Source: Paenibacillus prosopidis (lineage in GTDB: Bacteria; Bacillota; Bacilli; Paenibacillales; Paenibacillaceae). Taken from it: DNA of 64,000 bases. Numbering within the stretch: the stretch's first letter is position 1; every line of letters begins with the position of its first letter. The stretch covers positions 1 through 64,000 of the forward strand of contig NZ_QPJD01000013.1 in the NCBI RefSeq assembly GCF_003337375.1, written 5' to 3'. The position numbers and the translations under genes were made by a program. Below the pieces are notes generated by a model. That model made no database searches. It had not been told where the DNA came from and saw only the letters and a program-made list of their open reading frames with translations. This document shows positions 45,993 through 54,597 of this stretch, piece after piece.

Positions 45993-47435
45993 TTGACTGA
46001 CAGCATACGTACCCAAGTAGTGCTCCTTCATAGTAACGATATTCACAGCCGACTTGAGCATGCCGCCAAAATAGCAAGCTTCATCGCTGAGGAGCGGCGG
46101 ACTTTCGGCAGCGATCGTGTGTTGGCGGTCGATTGCGGCGACCATATGGATCGTATGCGGGTGGAAACCGAGGGCAGCGACGGAATCGTTAACGTTGAGC
46201 TGCTGAATGATGCAGGCTATGAAGCTGTCACGCTTGGCAACAATGAAGGGTTAACCTATTCGTCAAAGACGCTTGCTGACGCGTATGTCAATCGGGCGAC
46301 GTTCGCGGTAGTGTGCGCGAATATGCGGGATTCCGCAACCGGCGAACGGCCAGAATGGCTGGTTCCGAGCACGGTCATCGACAAAAATGGACTGCGTCTT
46401 GGCATTATTGGCGTAACCGCGGCATTTACCGATTTTTATTCCTTGCTTGGCTGGAACGTAACGGATCCGTTCGAAGCCGTGCGCGAGCAGGTCGGGCTGC
46501 TGCAGGGCCGTGCCGACGTTATTGTAGTTATGTCGCATCTCGGGCTCTCGTCGGATCGAATGATGGCGCAGCGGGTGGAGGGTGTCGACCTTATCCTCGG
46601 AGCGCACACCCATCATTTGTTGGAGGAGCCGGTTATTATCGGCGGCACAACGATTTGCGCAGCCGGGAAATTCGGCGAGTACATCGGGCGGGTTGAAATC
46701 GGAATCGATCCGATTTCTTCCCGCCCGGTGTTCCGTGCGGCATGCGTGCCGACGGCCGCATTAGCGGAGCATCCCGAAGCCGCCGCCATCATCGGCGGCT
46801 TTCGCCAAGCGGGCATGCAGCGCCTGAGCCGGGTTATTGCCCGGCTTGAAGCGCCGCTGCCCGTTAGAACCGAGCGGGAATCGCCGCTCGGCAATCTTCT
46901 GGCCGCCGGCCTTCGCCGCTGGACCGATGCCGAGATCGGCATCGTTAACGCGGGGCAGCTGCTTGGCGGCTTGGCGCAAGGAGACGTGACAGCGGGCGAA
47001 TTACACGCCCTCTGTCCGTCGCCGATCAACCCGTGCCGGATGATTATTGCCGGCACACATCTTCGTGCAGCGCTTGAACAGTCGCTGCTGCCCGAATTTA
47101 TAAATAAGCCGATCAAAGGCTTCGGCTTTCGCGGCGAAGTGCTGGGTACGCTTGCGGTAGATGGCATGACCATTGAATATGATTCCTCGCGTCCTGCTAT
47201 GCATAAGCTTGTTTCAGTTTCCGTGAATGGAGACCCGCTGGCGGATGAGCGATTATACACGATTGGAACAATCGATATGTTCAGCTTCAAAGCAGGCTAT
47301 GAAACGCTGGCTAATGCGGAACAATTGTATTTCTATTTGCCGGAATTTATTCGGGACGTCATTGCCGCTCAGCTTCTAAGCTCGTCGGCACTCAACGACT
47401 GTCGTCAGCTTCGCTGGCAAGATCAATCGCATTAA
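45993..47435 (+). CDS. yunD: 5'-nucleotidase-type metallophosphatase (YunD-like)
   Basis: A 480-residue protein with the calcineurin-like N-terminal domain (LLHSNDIHSRLEH, VDCGDHMDR, TLGNNEGL, VMSHLGL, LGAHTHH) and a C-terminal 5'-nucleotidase domain (about 300-470, ESPLGNLLAAGLRRWTDAEIGIVNAG). No signal peptide, so likely cytoplasmic like B. subtilis YunD. The start is TTG 45993, with AGGAGGAGG some 12 bases upstream; the nearer GTG gives only six codons. Confidence 0.88.
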   Translation: MTDSIRTQVVLLHSNDIHSRLEHAAKIASFIAEERRTFGSDRVLAVDCGDHMDRMRVETEGSDGIVNVELLNDAGYEAVTLGNNEGLTYSSKTLADAYVNRATFAVVCANMRDSATGERPEWLVPSTVIDKNGLRLGIIGVTAAFTDFYSLLGWNVTDPFEAVREQVGLLQGRADVIVVMSHLGLSSDRMMAQRVEGVDLILGAHTHHLLEEPVIIGGTTICAAGKFGEYIGRVEIGIDPISSRPVFRAACVPTAALAEHPEAAAIIGGFRQAGMQRLSRVIARLEAPLPVRTERESPLGNLLAAGLRRWTDAEIGIVNAGQLLGGLAQGDVTAGELHALCPSPINPCRMIIAGTHLRAALEQSLLPEFINKPIKGFGFRGEVLGTLAVDGMTIEYDSSRPAMHKLVSVSVNGDPLADERLYTIGTIDMFSFKAGYETLANAEQLYFYLPEFIRDVIAAQLLSSSALNDCRQLRWQDQSH

Positions 47436-47478
47436 TAAAATATGTCAACAATCGACACGAGATGTCGAATAAATAGCA

Positions 47479-47504
47479 TAAAATGGTTGAAATTTTGTCG
47501 ATTT
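47479..47504 (+). promoter_or_regulatory. Possible sigma-D-like promoter
   Basis: TAAA at 47479-47482 and GTCGATTT at 47497-47504 are 14 bases apart; the Bacillus sigma-D consensus is TAAA, 14-16 bases, GCCGATAT. The match is partial but it lies about 75 bases ahead of an HD-GYP gene, a sort of gene often tied to motility. Confidence 0.3.
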
Positions 47505-47579
47505 TCCCGTACATTAACATTACGAACGGCTTTTTCCGATGTAATAGTTAAGATACCATGTAAGGGAAGGATCGAGAAA

Positions 47580-48698
47580 ATGCGTTTGCTGCCAATTGCG
47601 GAGTGTAGACCGGGTATGAAGCTCGCCAAAAAAATATTTTCTCAGGAAGGACTTGCCCTCCTCGGCGAAAATATTGAGCTGACAGTACGTCTTATTTCCC
47701 GCCTTGAACAGTGCGGGATTCAATATGTGTATATAGCCGATCCGAGAACGGACGATATTGTTCTGCCAACCTTAATCAGTGAGGATACGATGCGGGTTGC
47801 ACTCAAAGAAATACGCACCAGCTTCCGCGAAATGATGGATCGTCCAAAGCGCAAGAAGGGCGTTACTTATCCCTATATCGCTCAGCCTTTCAAACAAATG
47901 ATGAATATGATTATTGACGATTTATCCGGTCATCACGATGCGATGATTATGCTGATGAATATGGGCTCCGTCGATCATTATTTGTACCAGCATTCACTTA
48001 ACGTTTGCGTCTATTCAACGCTGCTTGGCATGTCGAACGGATATTCACGCGATGAGCTGACGACGCTTGGGATGGGGGCGCTGCTGCATGACATCGGTAA
48101 GACGCAAATTTCGATTGATGTCCTTAGGAAGCCTGGCTCGCTCACGACCGAAGAATACGAAGCGATGAAGCAGCATGCCAGAATCGGCTATGAGCTGCTG
48201 AAGGATGAACCGAATTTACCGCTGCTGGTTGCACATTGCGCTTTTCAGCATCATGAGCGGATCGATGGAAGCGGCTATCCGCGCGGAATTAGAGGCAATG
48301 AAATTCATGATTACGCGAAATGGATCGGACTTGTCGATTCCTATGACGCTATGACGACGAACCGCGTTTACAGCGCGCCGATGCTGCCGCATCATGCCAT
48401 AGAGCGATTGTATGCTGGAACGGGAACGCTGTATGAGCAACGAATGGTTCAGGTTTTCCGCGATAAGGTTGCCATTTACCCGATCGGTATTACGGTTAGG
48501 CTTCAAACGGGAGAGTCGGGAATCGTTGTCGACCTCAATCATGCTTATCCGCATAGACCGATTATCCGCATACTGTATAATGAAGCGGGCGAAGAGATAG
48601 CAATGCCTTTTGAAATTGATTTGTCGAAGCACCTGACCGTGATGATTGTCGGCGTAAATGACAGCTATGCTAAAGTACAGCAAGCGTCGGGTATTTAA
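47580..48698 (+). CDS. HD-GYP domain protein, c-di-GMP phosphodiesterase type
   Basis: A 372-residue protein with a short N-terminal domain (MRLLPIAECRPGMKLAKKIF) and an HD-GYP domain (about 130-300): HDIGKTQISIDVLRKPGSL, HARIGYELL, HHERIDGSGYPRGI, DSYDAMTTNRVY. All metal and GYP motifs are intact. The frame is open back to 47442, but ATG 47580 has a GAAGGATC site and begins the usual family N-terminus. Confidence 0.9.
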   Translation: MRLLPIAECRPGMKLAKKIFSQEGLALLGENIELTVRLISRLEQCGIQYVYIADPRTDDIVLPTLISEDTMRVALKEIRTSFREMMDRPKRKKGVTYPYIAQPFKQMMNMIIDDLSGHHDAMIMLMNMGSVDHYLYQHSLNVCVYSTLLGMSNGYSRDELTTLGMGALLHDIGKTQISIDVLRKPGSLTTEEYEAMKQHARIGYELLKDEPNLPLLVAHCAFQHHERIDGSGYPRGIRGNEIHDYAKWIGLVDSYDAMTTNRVYSAPMLPHHAIERLYAGTGTLYEQRMVQVFRDKVAIYPIGITVRLQTGESGIVVDLNHAYPHRPIIRILYNEAGEEIAMPFEIDLSKHLTVMIVGVNDSYAKVQQASGI

Positions 48699-48713
48699 TA
48701 GGTCAGATTGCCT

Positions 48714-48737
48714 AGGAGCCTTTGAGGCTCCTTTTTC
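48714..48737 (+). terminator. Terminator after the HD-GYP gene
   Basis: A 7-bp GC-rich stem (AGGAGCC with GGCTCCT) followed by T residues. Confidence 0.85.
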
Positions 48738-48833
48738 GCTTTTTTTCACTGTTTTATTTGCTTCCAGCCCAAACGGACATTACAATAAAAAGAGAACGAT
48801 CATAACAAGATAATTAAGTCAGGTGCTGAATAA

Positions 48834-49973
48834 ATGAATATGATAGATTTGCAACCATCTTATAGTCCGCTTTCTGCCCTATCGCCAACAAATGATCCTT
48901 GGGATCCCATCCGCTCGCTACAGCGGCATGGCCGACACCGTTTAACCAGTGTAGAAATGACGGTTTCTAACCTTTGTAACATGCGTTGCGAGCATTGTGC
49001 CGTTGGAGATACACTCGTAATATCTGAGCCTTCCAAGCTGCCCCTAAAGGAGATGCTGTCCCGACTGGAGGAAGTGGAGCATCTCGAAACGATCAGCATT
49101 ACAGGCGGAGAGCCTTCCTTCTCCGATCGAACGGTACGCGATTATATGGTGCCGCTGCTTCAATATGCGCGCAGCCGCGGGATTCGTTCACAGATCAATT
49201 CAAACGTAACTCTCCCTTACAGCAGATATGAGCAATTGGCTCCGTACTTAGATGTCATGCATATTTCCTTTAACTATACATCGGCCGAAGATTTCCACCA
49301 AATCGGTTTTGCTAAAGCAGGCCATCATGTTTCGCTAGAAGCGGCCGCGAAGCTTTATGAACGGATGATTGATAATACGCGCCGCTTGAGCGAGACAGGC
49401 GTACTCGTTTCCGCTGAATCTATGATTAATTTCAGAACCTATAACAAAATCGACGAGATACATAAGCTGATCGTTGAAATGGGCTGTAAACGTCATGAGG
49501 TGCATCCGATGTATCCGAGCGCCTTCGCAAAAGATTTGCCGGTGCTCTCGCGCGGGCAAATGCTGCGGGCAATTGAACAATTGCTTGATACGAGAGATAA
49601 ATCGATCTGGATGCTGTTCGGTACACTGCCGTTCTATCAATGCAGCGATAACGCGAACGAACGGAAACTTCTCAGAAGGCTGGCGAATGAGCCGAATGTA
49701 ACGGTACGAAACGATCCGGACGGCCGCAACAGGCTTAATGTTAATTTGTTCACAGGTGACGTGTTCGTAACGGACTTTTCGGATGTACCGGCTTTCGGCA
49801 ACATCGGTTCGTCGAAGCTTGATGATTTGTTTGACAAATGGCTGGACCACTCCCTTGCGCGCAGCGTTGATTGTCATTGTCCGGCAGCCGCATGCTGCGG
49901 GCCGAATTTGCTTGTCAAAGATATGTACTATAAGCATATTGATTTCCATGAGCGCAGCGCAGTAATGGAGTAG
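48834..49973 (+). CDS. yfkAB: YfkAB-like radical SAM protein
   Basis: A 379-residue protein with the SAM cluster motif CNMRCEHC near residue 48, SITGGEPSFSD and INSNVTL, matching the B. subtilis YfkAB pattern from its opening NDPWDP onward. A C-terminal Cys set (CHCPAAACCGP near 350) could bind a second cluster. The reaction of this family is not known. The upstream site is weak (CAGGTG). Confidence 0.85.
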   Translation: MNMIDLQPSYSPLSALSPTNDPWDPIRSLQRHGRHRLTSVEMTVSNLCNMRCEHCAVGDTLVISEPSKLPLKEMLSRLEEVEHLETISITGGEPSFSDRTVRDYMVPLLQYARSRGIRSQINSNVTLPYSRYEQLAPYLDVMHISFNYTSAEDFHQIGFAKAGHHVSLEAAAKLYERMIDNTRRLSETGVLVSAESMINFRTYNKIDEIHKLIVEMGCKRHEVHPMYPSAFAKDLPVLSRGQMLRAIEQLLDTRDKSIWMLFGTLPFYQCSDNANERKLLRRLANEPNVTVRNDPDGRNRLNVNLFTGDVFVTDFSDVPAFGNIGSSKLDDLFDKWLDHSLARSVDCHCPAAACCGPNLLVKDMYYKHIDFHERSAVME

Positions 49974-50047
49974 TCCATAAAACGCTAAGACAGAAGGCTT
50001 AATTACTATAGCAAACGCATATAGCATTGAGAGGGGAGGAAAAAGGC

Positions 50048-51079
50048 TTGTCTATTAAGACGATTGTATTTATTGCGCTCGGATTGCTGCTGCTCTACTT
50101 AATGTTTACTGTCGGAGCGCCATTCTTGCTTGCCCTTGTCGTAGCTATTTCACTTGAGCCGCTAAACCAGCTGTTTATGAAGAAGTTTCGGATGAATAGA
50201 CTTGTAGCGGCAACCGTGACCAGCACTATCTTTACCGTCATTCTCATCGGATTGATCGCATTGCTTGGCGTGAAGATTGTTGCTGAGCTTATCGCCTTTT
50301 TCAAAAAGGTGCCTAATTATTTCGAGAATGCGAACGAAGTGGTTGATGACCTGATGCTGCAAGCACAGGCGTTATATCAGAATTTTCCGCCGGATGCGGT
50401 TGCTACGCTCGAAGGATGGCTAATGGATTTAACGAATATGATTACAAATATGGTCGGAACCTTATCAAAAACAGTCATTTCATTTGCATCAAGTATTCCG
50501 GGCATGTTCATCTTCTTTGTCGTATTTCTAGTTGCGGTGTATATGTTCAGCTTTAGCTTGAATACGATGAAGGCTAGCGTGTTATCGTTATTTGATGAAA
50601 AATCGCATCCGCAAGTAAACGATGTGCTGAACAATTTGAAAAAATCGATATTCGGTTTCTTGCGTTCGCAATTCATTTTGAGTGCCCTAACGTATATTAT
50701 TTCCTTGGTCGGACTGCTGGTGCTTGATGTTAAATACCCGCTGGCGATAGCGTTGCTCATAATAATTGTTGACATTATGCCGATTCTTGGTACAGGCTCA
50801 GTGCTCGTCCCTTGGGGAACCTATTTGGCGTTAACCGGAAATGCATTCACCGGTGTCGGGCTTATTATCCTCTTTCTGTTCATAACGGTATTTCGCCGGA
50901 TTGTTGAACCAAAAATTCTCGGTGATTCCGTTGGGATCGGCTCCTTGTCCGCGCTTATTAGCTTATATGTCGGCTTCAAGCTCGTTGGCGTCATCGGCGT
51001 ATTCATCGGACCGCTTGTCGTCATTATTTATATGGCTGCCCGGAGGGCCGGATTGTTCCAAATGAAAATAAAGCTTTAG
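50048..51079 (+). CDS. AI-2E/PerM-family membrane protein
   Basis: A 343-residue protein with about seven hydrophobic helices and the family arrangement (two N-terminal helices, a central amphipathic region around residues 80-140, then LPLAIALLIIIVDIMPILGTG-like segment seen in part as IIIVDIMPILGTGSV). The family holds autoinducer, ion and sporulation membrane proteins such as YtvI; the substrate cannot be read. The start is TTG 50048 behind GGGGAGGAAAAA; TTG 50027 lies before that site. Confidence 0.8.
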   Translation: MSIKTIVFIALGLLLLYLMFTVGAPFLLALVVAISLEPLNQLFMKKFRMNRLVAATVTSTIFTVILIGLIALLGVKIVAELIAFFKKVPNYFENANEVVDDLMLQAQALYQNFPPDAVATLEGWLMDLTNMITNMVGTLSKTVISFASSIPGMFIFFVVFLVAVYMFSFSLNTMKASVLSLFDEKSHPQVNDVLNNLKKSIFGFLRSQFILSALTYIISLVGLLVLDVKYPLAIALLIIIVDIMPILGTGSVLVPWGTYLALTGNAFTGVGLIILFLFITVFRRIVEPKILGDSVGIGSLSALISLYVGFKLVGVIGVFIGPLVVIIYMAARRAGLFQMKIKL

Positions 51080-51161
51080 GAACGGGGCTGGCCGTGTCAA
51101 TCCTATAGTTCGGAGCGTATGATACTGCAAAATAGCAGATATGTAGGAGGCATCCGAATAT

Positions 51162-52319
51162 ATGGCACCCATTAAGGTGGCGATCGTCACCCCCGGTTCT
51201 TTCCCGATTCCGTCATCAAACAGCAGCTCCGTTGAACGGGTGATTGAGAAGTTTGCGCCGCTGCTAAAGCCTTATGCCGAACCTCGAATATATGGGAAAT
51301 TGAGTAAGAGACTGCCGCGTCGCGGACAGTTTAATGGCGTTGACTGTGAACGGTTTCCTGCCGGAAGCAGGCAGCGGTATATTCAAGCGGTAGCACGTGC
51401 CGTTAACCGTTTTTCTCCAGACGTGATCGACGTCGAAAATCGCCCCAACTTTGTACCGATCATGAAGAGAATGAATCCAGGCAAACGTATCTGGCTTTAT
51501 TTGCATTCATCCACTTTTATCGCTCCATCCTATATATCGCCACCCAAGCTGCATCAGTGCTTGCAGGCGGCGGATAAAATTATTGTAAACAGCGAGTTTA
51601 TAAGACGTGTCGTCGTAGCTAAAGCGCCTGAAGTAGCAGGGAAGATGCGGGTTATTTATCCGGGTGTCGATACGGAACGGTTTCCGTCGCAATATTCTGC
51701 GGAAGGATCGGCCAAGCGGGAAAGACTGCGTCAAAAAAGAGGTTTGAGCGGCAAAAAGGTCATCTTGTTCATGGGAAGGCTTATTCCGCTAAAGGGCGTT
51801 CATCACTTGCTTAACATCGTTCCCGAGCTCGTAAAAAGCCATCCTGATCTTGTCGTTGTCATTGTCGGCAGCCCATTCTACGGATCGCACCGGAAGACAG
51901 CTTATGCCCGCAAGCTGGAGATGCTTGGACGCAAAAGCCCTGGTCATGTACGATTCGTGCCATACGTGCCCTATACGGAGGTGCCGGGCTGGATGCTTGT
52001 CGCCGATGTAGCCGTTGTTCCGTCCGGTCAGCGTGAAGCTTTCGGGCTTGTTAACGTCGAAGCGATGTCCTGCGGCGTGCCGGTCGTTGCAACGCGGGCA
52101 GGCGGAATGAAGGAAATCATTCGTAACGGCGTGACCGGTTATTTGGTTAGACAGAGCCGGGTGGAATCGGATCTGAAGGAGAAGCTGCAGTTGCTGCTTA
52201 GTGATAAGCAGCTGCGTCAGAAGTTCGGCAAGCGCAGCCGTGAACGGGTAGAGCAGACGTTTACTTGGCAGCATACGGCTGACCGGTGGGTGAAGCTGCT
52301 GAAGGAAAGCGGCTTGTAG
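51162..52319 (+). CDS. Family 4 glycosyltransferase (spore coat CotSA-like)
   Basis: A 385-residue GT-B enzyme: VVIVGSPFYGSH and FMGRLIPLKGVHHLL in the C-terminal domain, and the nucleotide-sugar E-x7-E motif in REAFGLVNVEAMSCGVP. The N-terminal part (VAIVTPGSFPIPSSNSSSVERVIE; FSPDVIDVENRPNFVPIMK) resembles CotSA of B. subtilis, a spore coat protein. The acceptor is unknown. A TAGGAGGC site precedes the ATG. Not obviously tied to the spsI-like rml genes 6.5 kb away. Confidence 0.85.
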   Translation: MAPIKVAIVTPGSFPIPSSNSSSVERVIEKFAPLLKPYAEPRIYGKLSKRLPRRGQFNGVDCERFPAGSRQRYIQAVARAVNRFSPDVIDVENRPNFVPIMKRMNPGKRIWLYLHSSTFIAPSYISPPKLHQCLQAADKIIVNSEFIRRVVVAKAPEVAGKMRVIYPGVDTERFPSQYSAEGSAKRERLRQKRGLSGKKVILFMGRLIPLKGVHHLLNIVPELVKSHPDLVVVIVGSPFYGSHRKTAYARKLEMLGRKSPGHVRFVPYVPYTEVPGWMLVADVAVVPSGQREAFGLVNVEAMSCGVPVVATRAGGMKEIIRNGVTGYLVRQSRVESDLKEKLQLLLSDKQLRQKFGKRSRERVEQTFTWQHTADRWVKLLKESGL

Positions 52320-52355
52320 CAGGCGCCTTAGAGCTGTGGATAGCAAAATTGGGGG

Positions 52356-52385
52356 TTGACACTTTTCTTGAATTAACGTTATAGT
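52356..52385 (+). promoter_or_regulatory. Promoter of the thiamin operon
   Basis: TTGACA at 52356-52361 and TATAGT at 52380-52385 with an 18-base spacer, just before the riboswitch. Confidence 0.75.
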
Positions 52386-52395
52386 CAAACAAGGA

Positions 52396-52490
52396 AATCC
52401 ACTAGGGGCGCCGTCATGGCTGAGATAAAGCGATATGCTTTGGTCCCTTTGAACCTGATCTGGGTTATGCCAGCGTAGGAAAGTGGGATT
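52396..52490 (+). promoter_or_regulatory. TPP riboswitch
   Basis: The closing stem AATCCAC...GTGGGATT encloses the conserved TPP-aptamer segments CTGAGA (52420-52425), ACCTGATC (52453-52460) and ATGCCAGCGTAGG (52467-52479). It binds thiamin pyrophosphate in the nascent transcript and lies ahead of thiC. The downstream terminator at 52625-52653 is the likely switch. Confidence 0.96.
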
Positions 52491-52624
52491 GTGCGTTTAT
52501 GCATTAGCGCGAGGAAATGCTCTGCCGGATTCAGCTGAATCGTCAGCTGGAATAAGAACGGATGGCAGTGCAAGATCGGCCCGGGGATGACCCGGAATGG
52601 TTATCGCGCATGACGACACATTTC

Positions 52625-52653
52625 AACCGCTTCTTCGTTGGGGCGGTTTTTTT
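52625..52653 (+). terminator. Riboswitch-controlled terminator
   Basis: AACCGC (52625-52630) pairs with GCGGTT (52643-52648) and is followed by a T run, 135 bases after the TPP aptamer and 180 bases before thiC. A second sub-region between them (TTCAGCTGAATCGTCAGCTGGAA) may form the antiterminator. Confidence 0.7.
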
Positions 52654-52788
52654 GTTGCGACTTCATAGTGCTGCGCTCTCGTATCTGAGGCTGCACTGCG
52701 TCTCTCTCCGCCTCAGCGATTGCAGCTCGCGTCGCTTTCGCGTGCGAATTTTAGCGGTGTAATAAACTTTCTTATATGCTCATATACG

Positions 52789-52824
52789 CCTCCAGGTGGA
52801 ATTCCGACTATTCCATTTAGGAGG
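52789..52824 (+). promoter_or_regulatory. Hairpin masking the thiC ribosome site
   Basis: CCTCC (52789-52793) can pair with GGAGG (52820-52824), the thiC Shine-Dalgarno, and TGGAAT (52797-52802) with ATTCCA (52810-52815) inside it. This could limit thiC translation when folded. Pairing is read by eye. Confidence 0.5.
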
Positions 52825-52833
52825 TTTTTTATT

Positions 52834-54597
52834 ATGTCAATAGCAACAACGCCGCTGCCAGGCAGCCGTAAAGTGTATGTAACGGGATCAACAGACAGCA
52901 TTCGTGTACCGATGAGGGAAATTGCGCTCGCGCCAAGTTCAGGAAGAAACGGAGAGGAAGTGCCGAACGAGCCGGTATTTGTCTACGATTCGAGCGGACC
53001 TTATACCGATGAAAGCTATGAGGCTGACGTGAGACGGGGACTGCCGACATTTAGAAGCGAATGGATTATCGAGCGCGGCGATGTGGAGCGCTATGATGGG
53101 CGTGAGGTGCGGCCTGAGGATAACGGCTTCTTCACGGAGGAGAAGGCGGAGCAGCGCGGAGCGGAGCGGTTTCCGGGCTTGACAAGAAAGCCGCTGCGGG
53201 CGAAGGCAGGTCATAACGTAACGCAGCTGCATTACGCTCGTAAGGGCATCATCACGCCCGAGATGGAGTATATCGCGATACGTGAGGGAATGGATGCCGA
53301 ATTCGTGCGCAGCGAGATTGCGGCGGGCCGGGCCATCATTCCGACAAATATCAATCATCCGGAGAGCGAGCCGATGATTATCGGACGTCATTTTCACGTT
53401 AAAATTAATGCGAATATTGGAAACTCTGCCGTTGCGTCCTCTATCGAGGAGGAAGTGGAGAAGATGACATGGGCAACGCGCTGGGGCGCCGATACGATTA
53501 TGGATTTGTCGACAGGCAAAAATATTCATACGACACGCGAGTGGATCGTCCGCAATTCACCGGTGCCCGTAGGTACCGTGCCGATCTATCAAGCGTTGGA
53601 GAAGGTGAACGGCAAAGCCGAGGACCTCAGCTGGGAAGTATTCCGTGACACGTTGATTGAACAAGCGGAGCAGGGCGTCGACTATTTCACGATACATGCG
53701 GGCGTGCTGCTGCGTTACATACCGTTGACGGCGAAGCGGGTGACAGGGATCGTCTCGCGCGGCGGCTCGATTATGGCGGCGTGGTGCCTGGCTCACCATA
53801 AGGAAAACTTTTTGTATACGCATTTTGAAGAGATTTGCGAAATTATGAAGGCTTATGACGTGTCGTTCTCGCTGGGTGACGGACTCAGACCAGGCTCTAT
53901 CGCCGATGCGAATGATGCCGCTCAGTTTGCCGAGCTGGATACGCTTGGCGAGCTTACTAAGATTGCTTGGAAGCATGATGTACAGGTCATGATTGAAGGC
54001 CCGGGTCATGTGCCTATGCATCTCATTAAAGAAAACATGGATCGTCAATTAGAGGTATGCGATGAGGCTCCGTTCTACACGCTGGGTCCGCTTACGACCG
54101 ATATCGCCCCTGGATACGACCATATTACATCGGCTATTGGGGCGGCAATGATCGGCTGGTTCGGTACGGCTATGCTCTGCTACGTAACGCCGAAGGAGCA
54201 TCTCGGGCTTCCGAACAAGGAGGATGTGAAGGAAGGGGTTATTACGTACAAAATAGCGGCACATGCAGCCGATTTGGCGAAAGGACATCCCCGCGCGAAA
54301 CTTCGTGACGATGCGCTGTCGAAGGCCAGATTTGAATTCCGTTGGCGCGACCAATTCCATCTTTCGCTTGATCCGGAACGCGCGATGGCGTACCACGATG
54401 AGACCTTGCCTGCGGATGCGGCTAAATCGGCTCATTTCTGCTCCATGTGCGGGCCGAAATTTTGCAGTATGCGCATCACGCAGGACATTAGGGAGTATGC
54501 GGCGCAAAACGGAATGGAGACAACCGAGGCGATTGAGGCCGGCATGAAGGAGAAGTCGGAAGCGTTCAAGGCTGCGGGGAGTTCTATTTATGGCTAA
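52834..54597 (+). CDS. thiC: Phosphomethylpyrimidine synthase ThiC
   Basis: A 587-residue radical SAM enzyme that makes the thiamin pyrimidine from aminoimidazole ribotide. It shows NFPVP-type opening (VYVTGSTDSIRVPMREI), a long conserved core (TWATRWGADTIMDLSTGKNI; GPGHVPMH; ITSAIGAAMIGW) and the cluster motif CSMCGPKFC near the C-terminus. The start is ATG 52834 with AGGAGGT. The frame upstream to 52720 lies in the leader and is not coding. It is the first gene of the operon. Confidence 0.97.
   Translation: MSIATTPLPGSRKVYVTGSTDSIRVPMREIALAPSSGRNGEEVPNEPVFVYDSSGPYTDESYEADVRRGLPTFRSEWIIERGDVERYDGREVRPEDNGFFTEEKAEQRGAERFPGLTRKPLRAKAGHNVTQLHYARKGIITPEMEYIAIREGMDAEFVRSEIAAGRAIIPTNINHPESEPMIIGRHFHVKINANIGNSAVASSIEEEVEKMTWATRWGADTIMDLSTGKNIHTTREWIVRNSPVPVGTVPIYQALEKVNGKAEDLSWEVFRDTLIEQAEQGVDYFTIHAGVLLRYIPLTAKRVTGIVSRGGSIMAAWCLAHHKENFLYTHFEEICEIMKAYDVSFSLGDGLRPGSIADANDAAQFAELDTLGELTKIAWKHDVQVMIEGPGHVPMHLIKENMDRQLEVCDEAPFYTLGPLTTDIAPGYDHITSAIGAAMIGWFGTAMLCYVTPKEHLGLPNKEDVKEGVITYKIAAHAADLAKGHPRAKLRDDALSKARFEFRWRDQFHLSLDPERAMAYHDETLPADAAKSAHFCSMCGPKFCSMRITQDIREYAAQNGMETTEAIEAGMKEKSEAFKAAGSSIYG

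Noticed and set aside
52720..52833. Longer thiC start inside the leader
   Set aside because: The extra 38 residues overlap the ribosome-site hairpin, lack a ribosome site and are not like ThiC N-termini.
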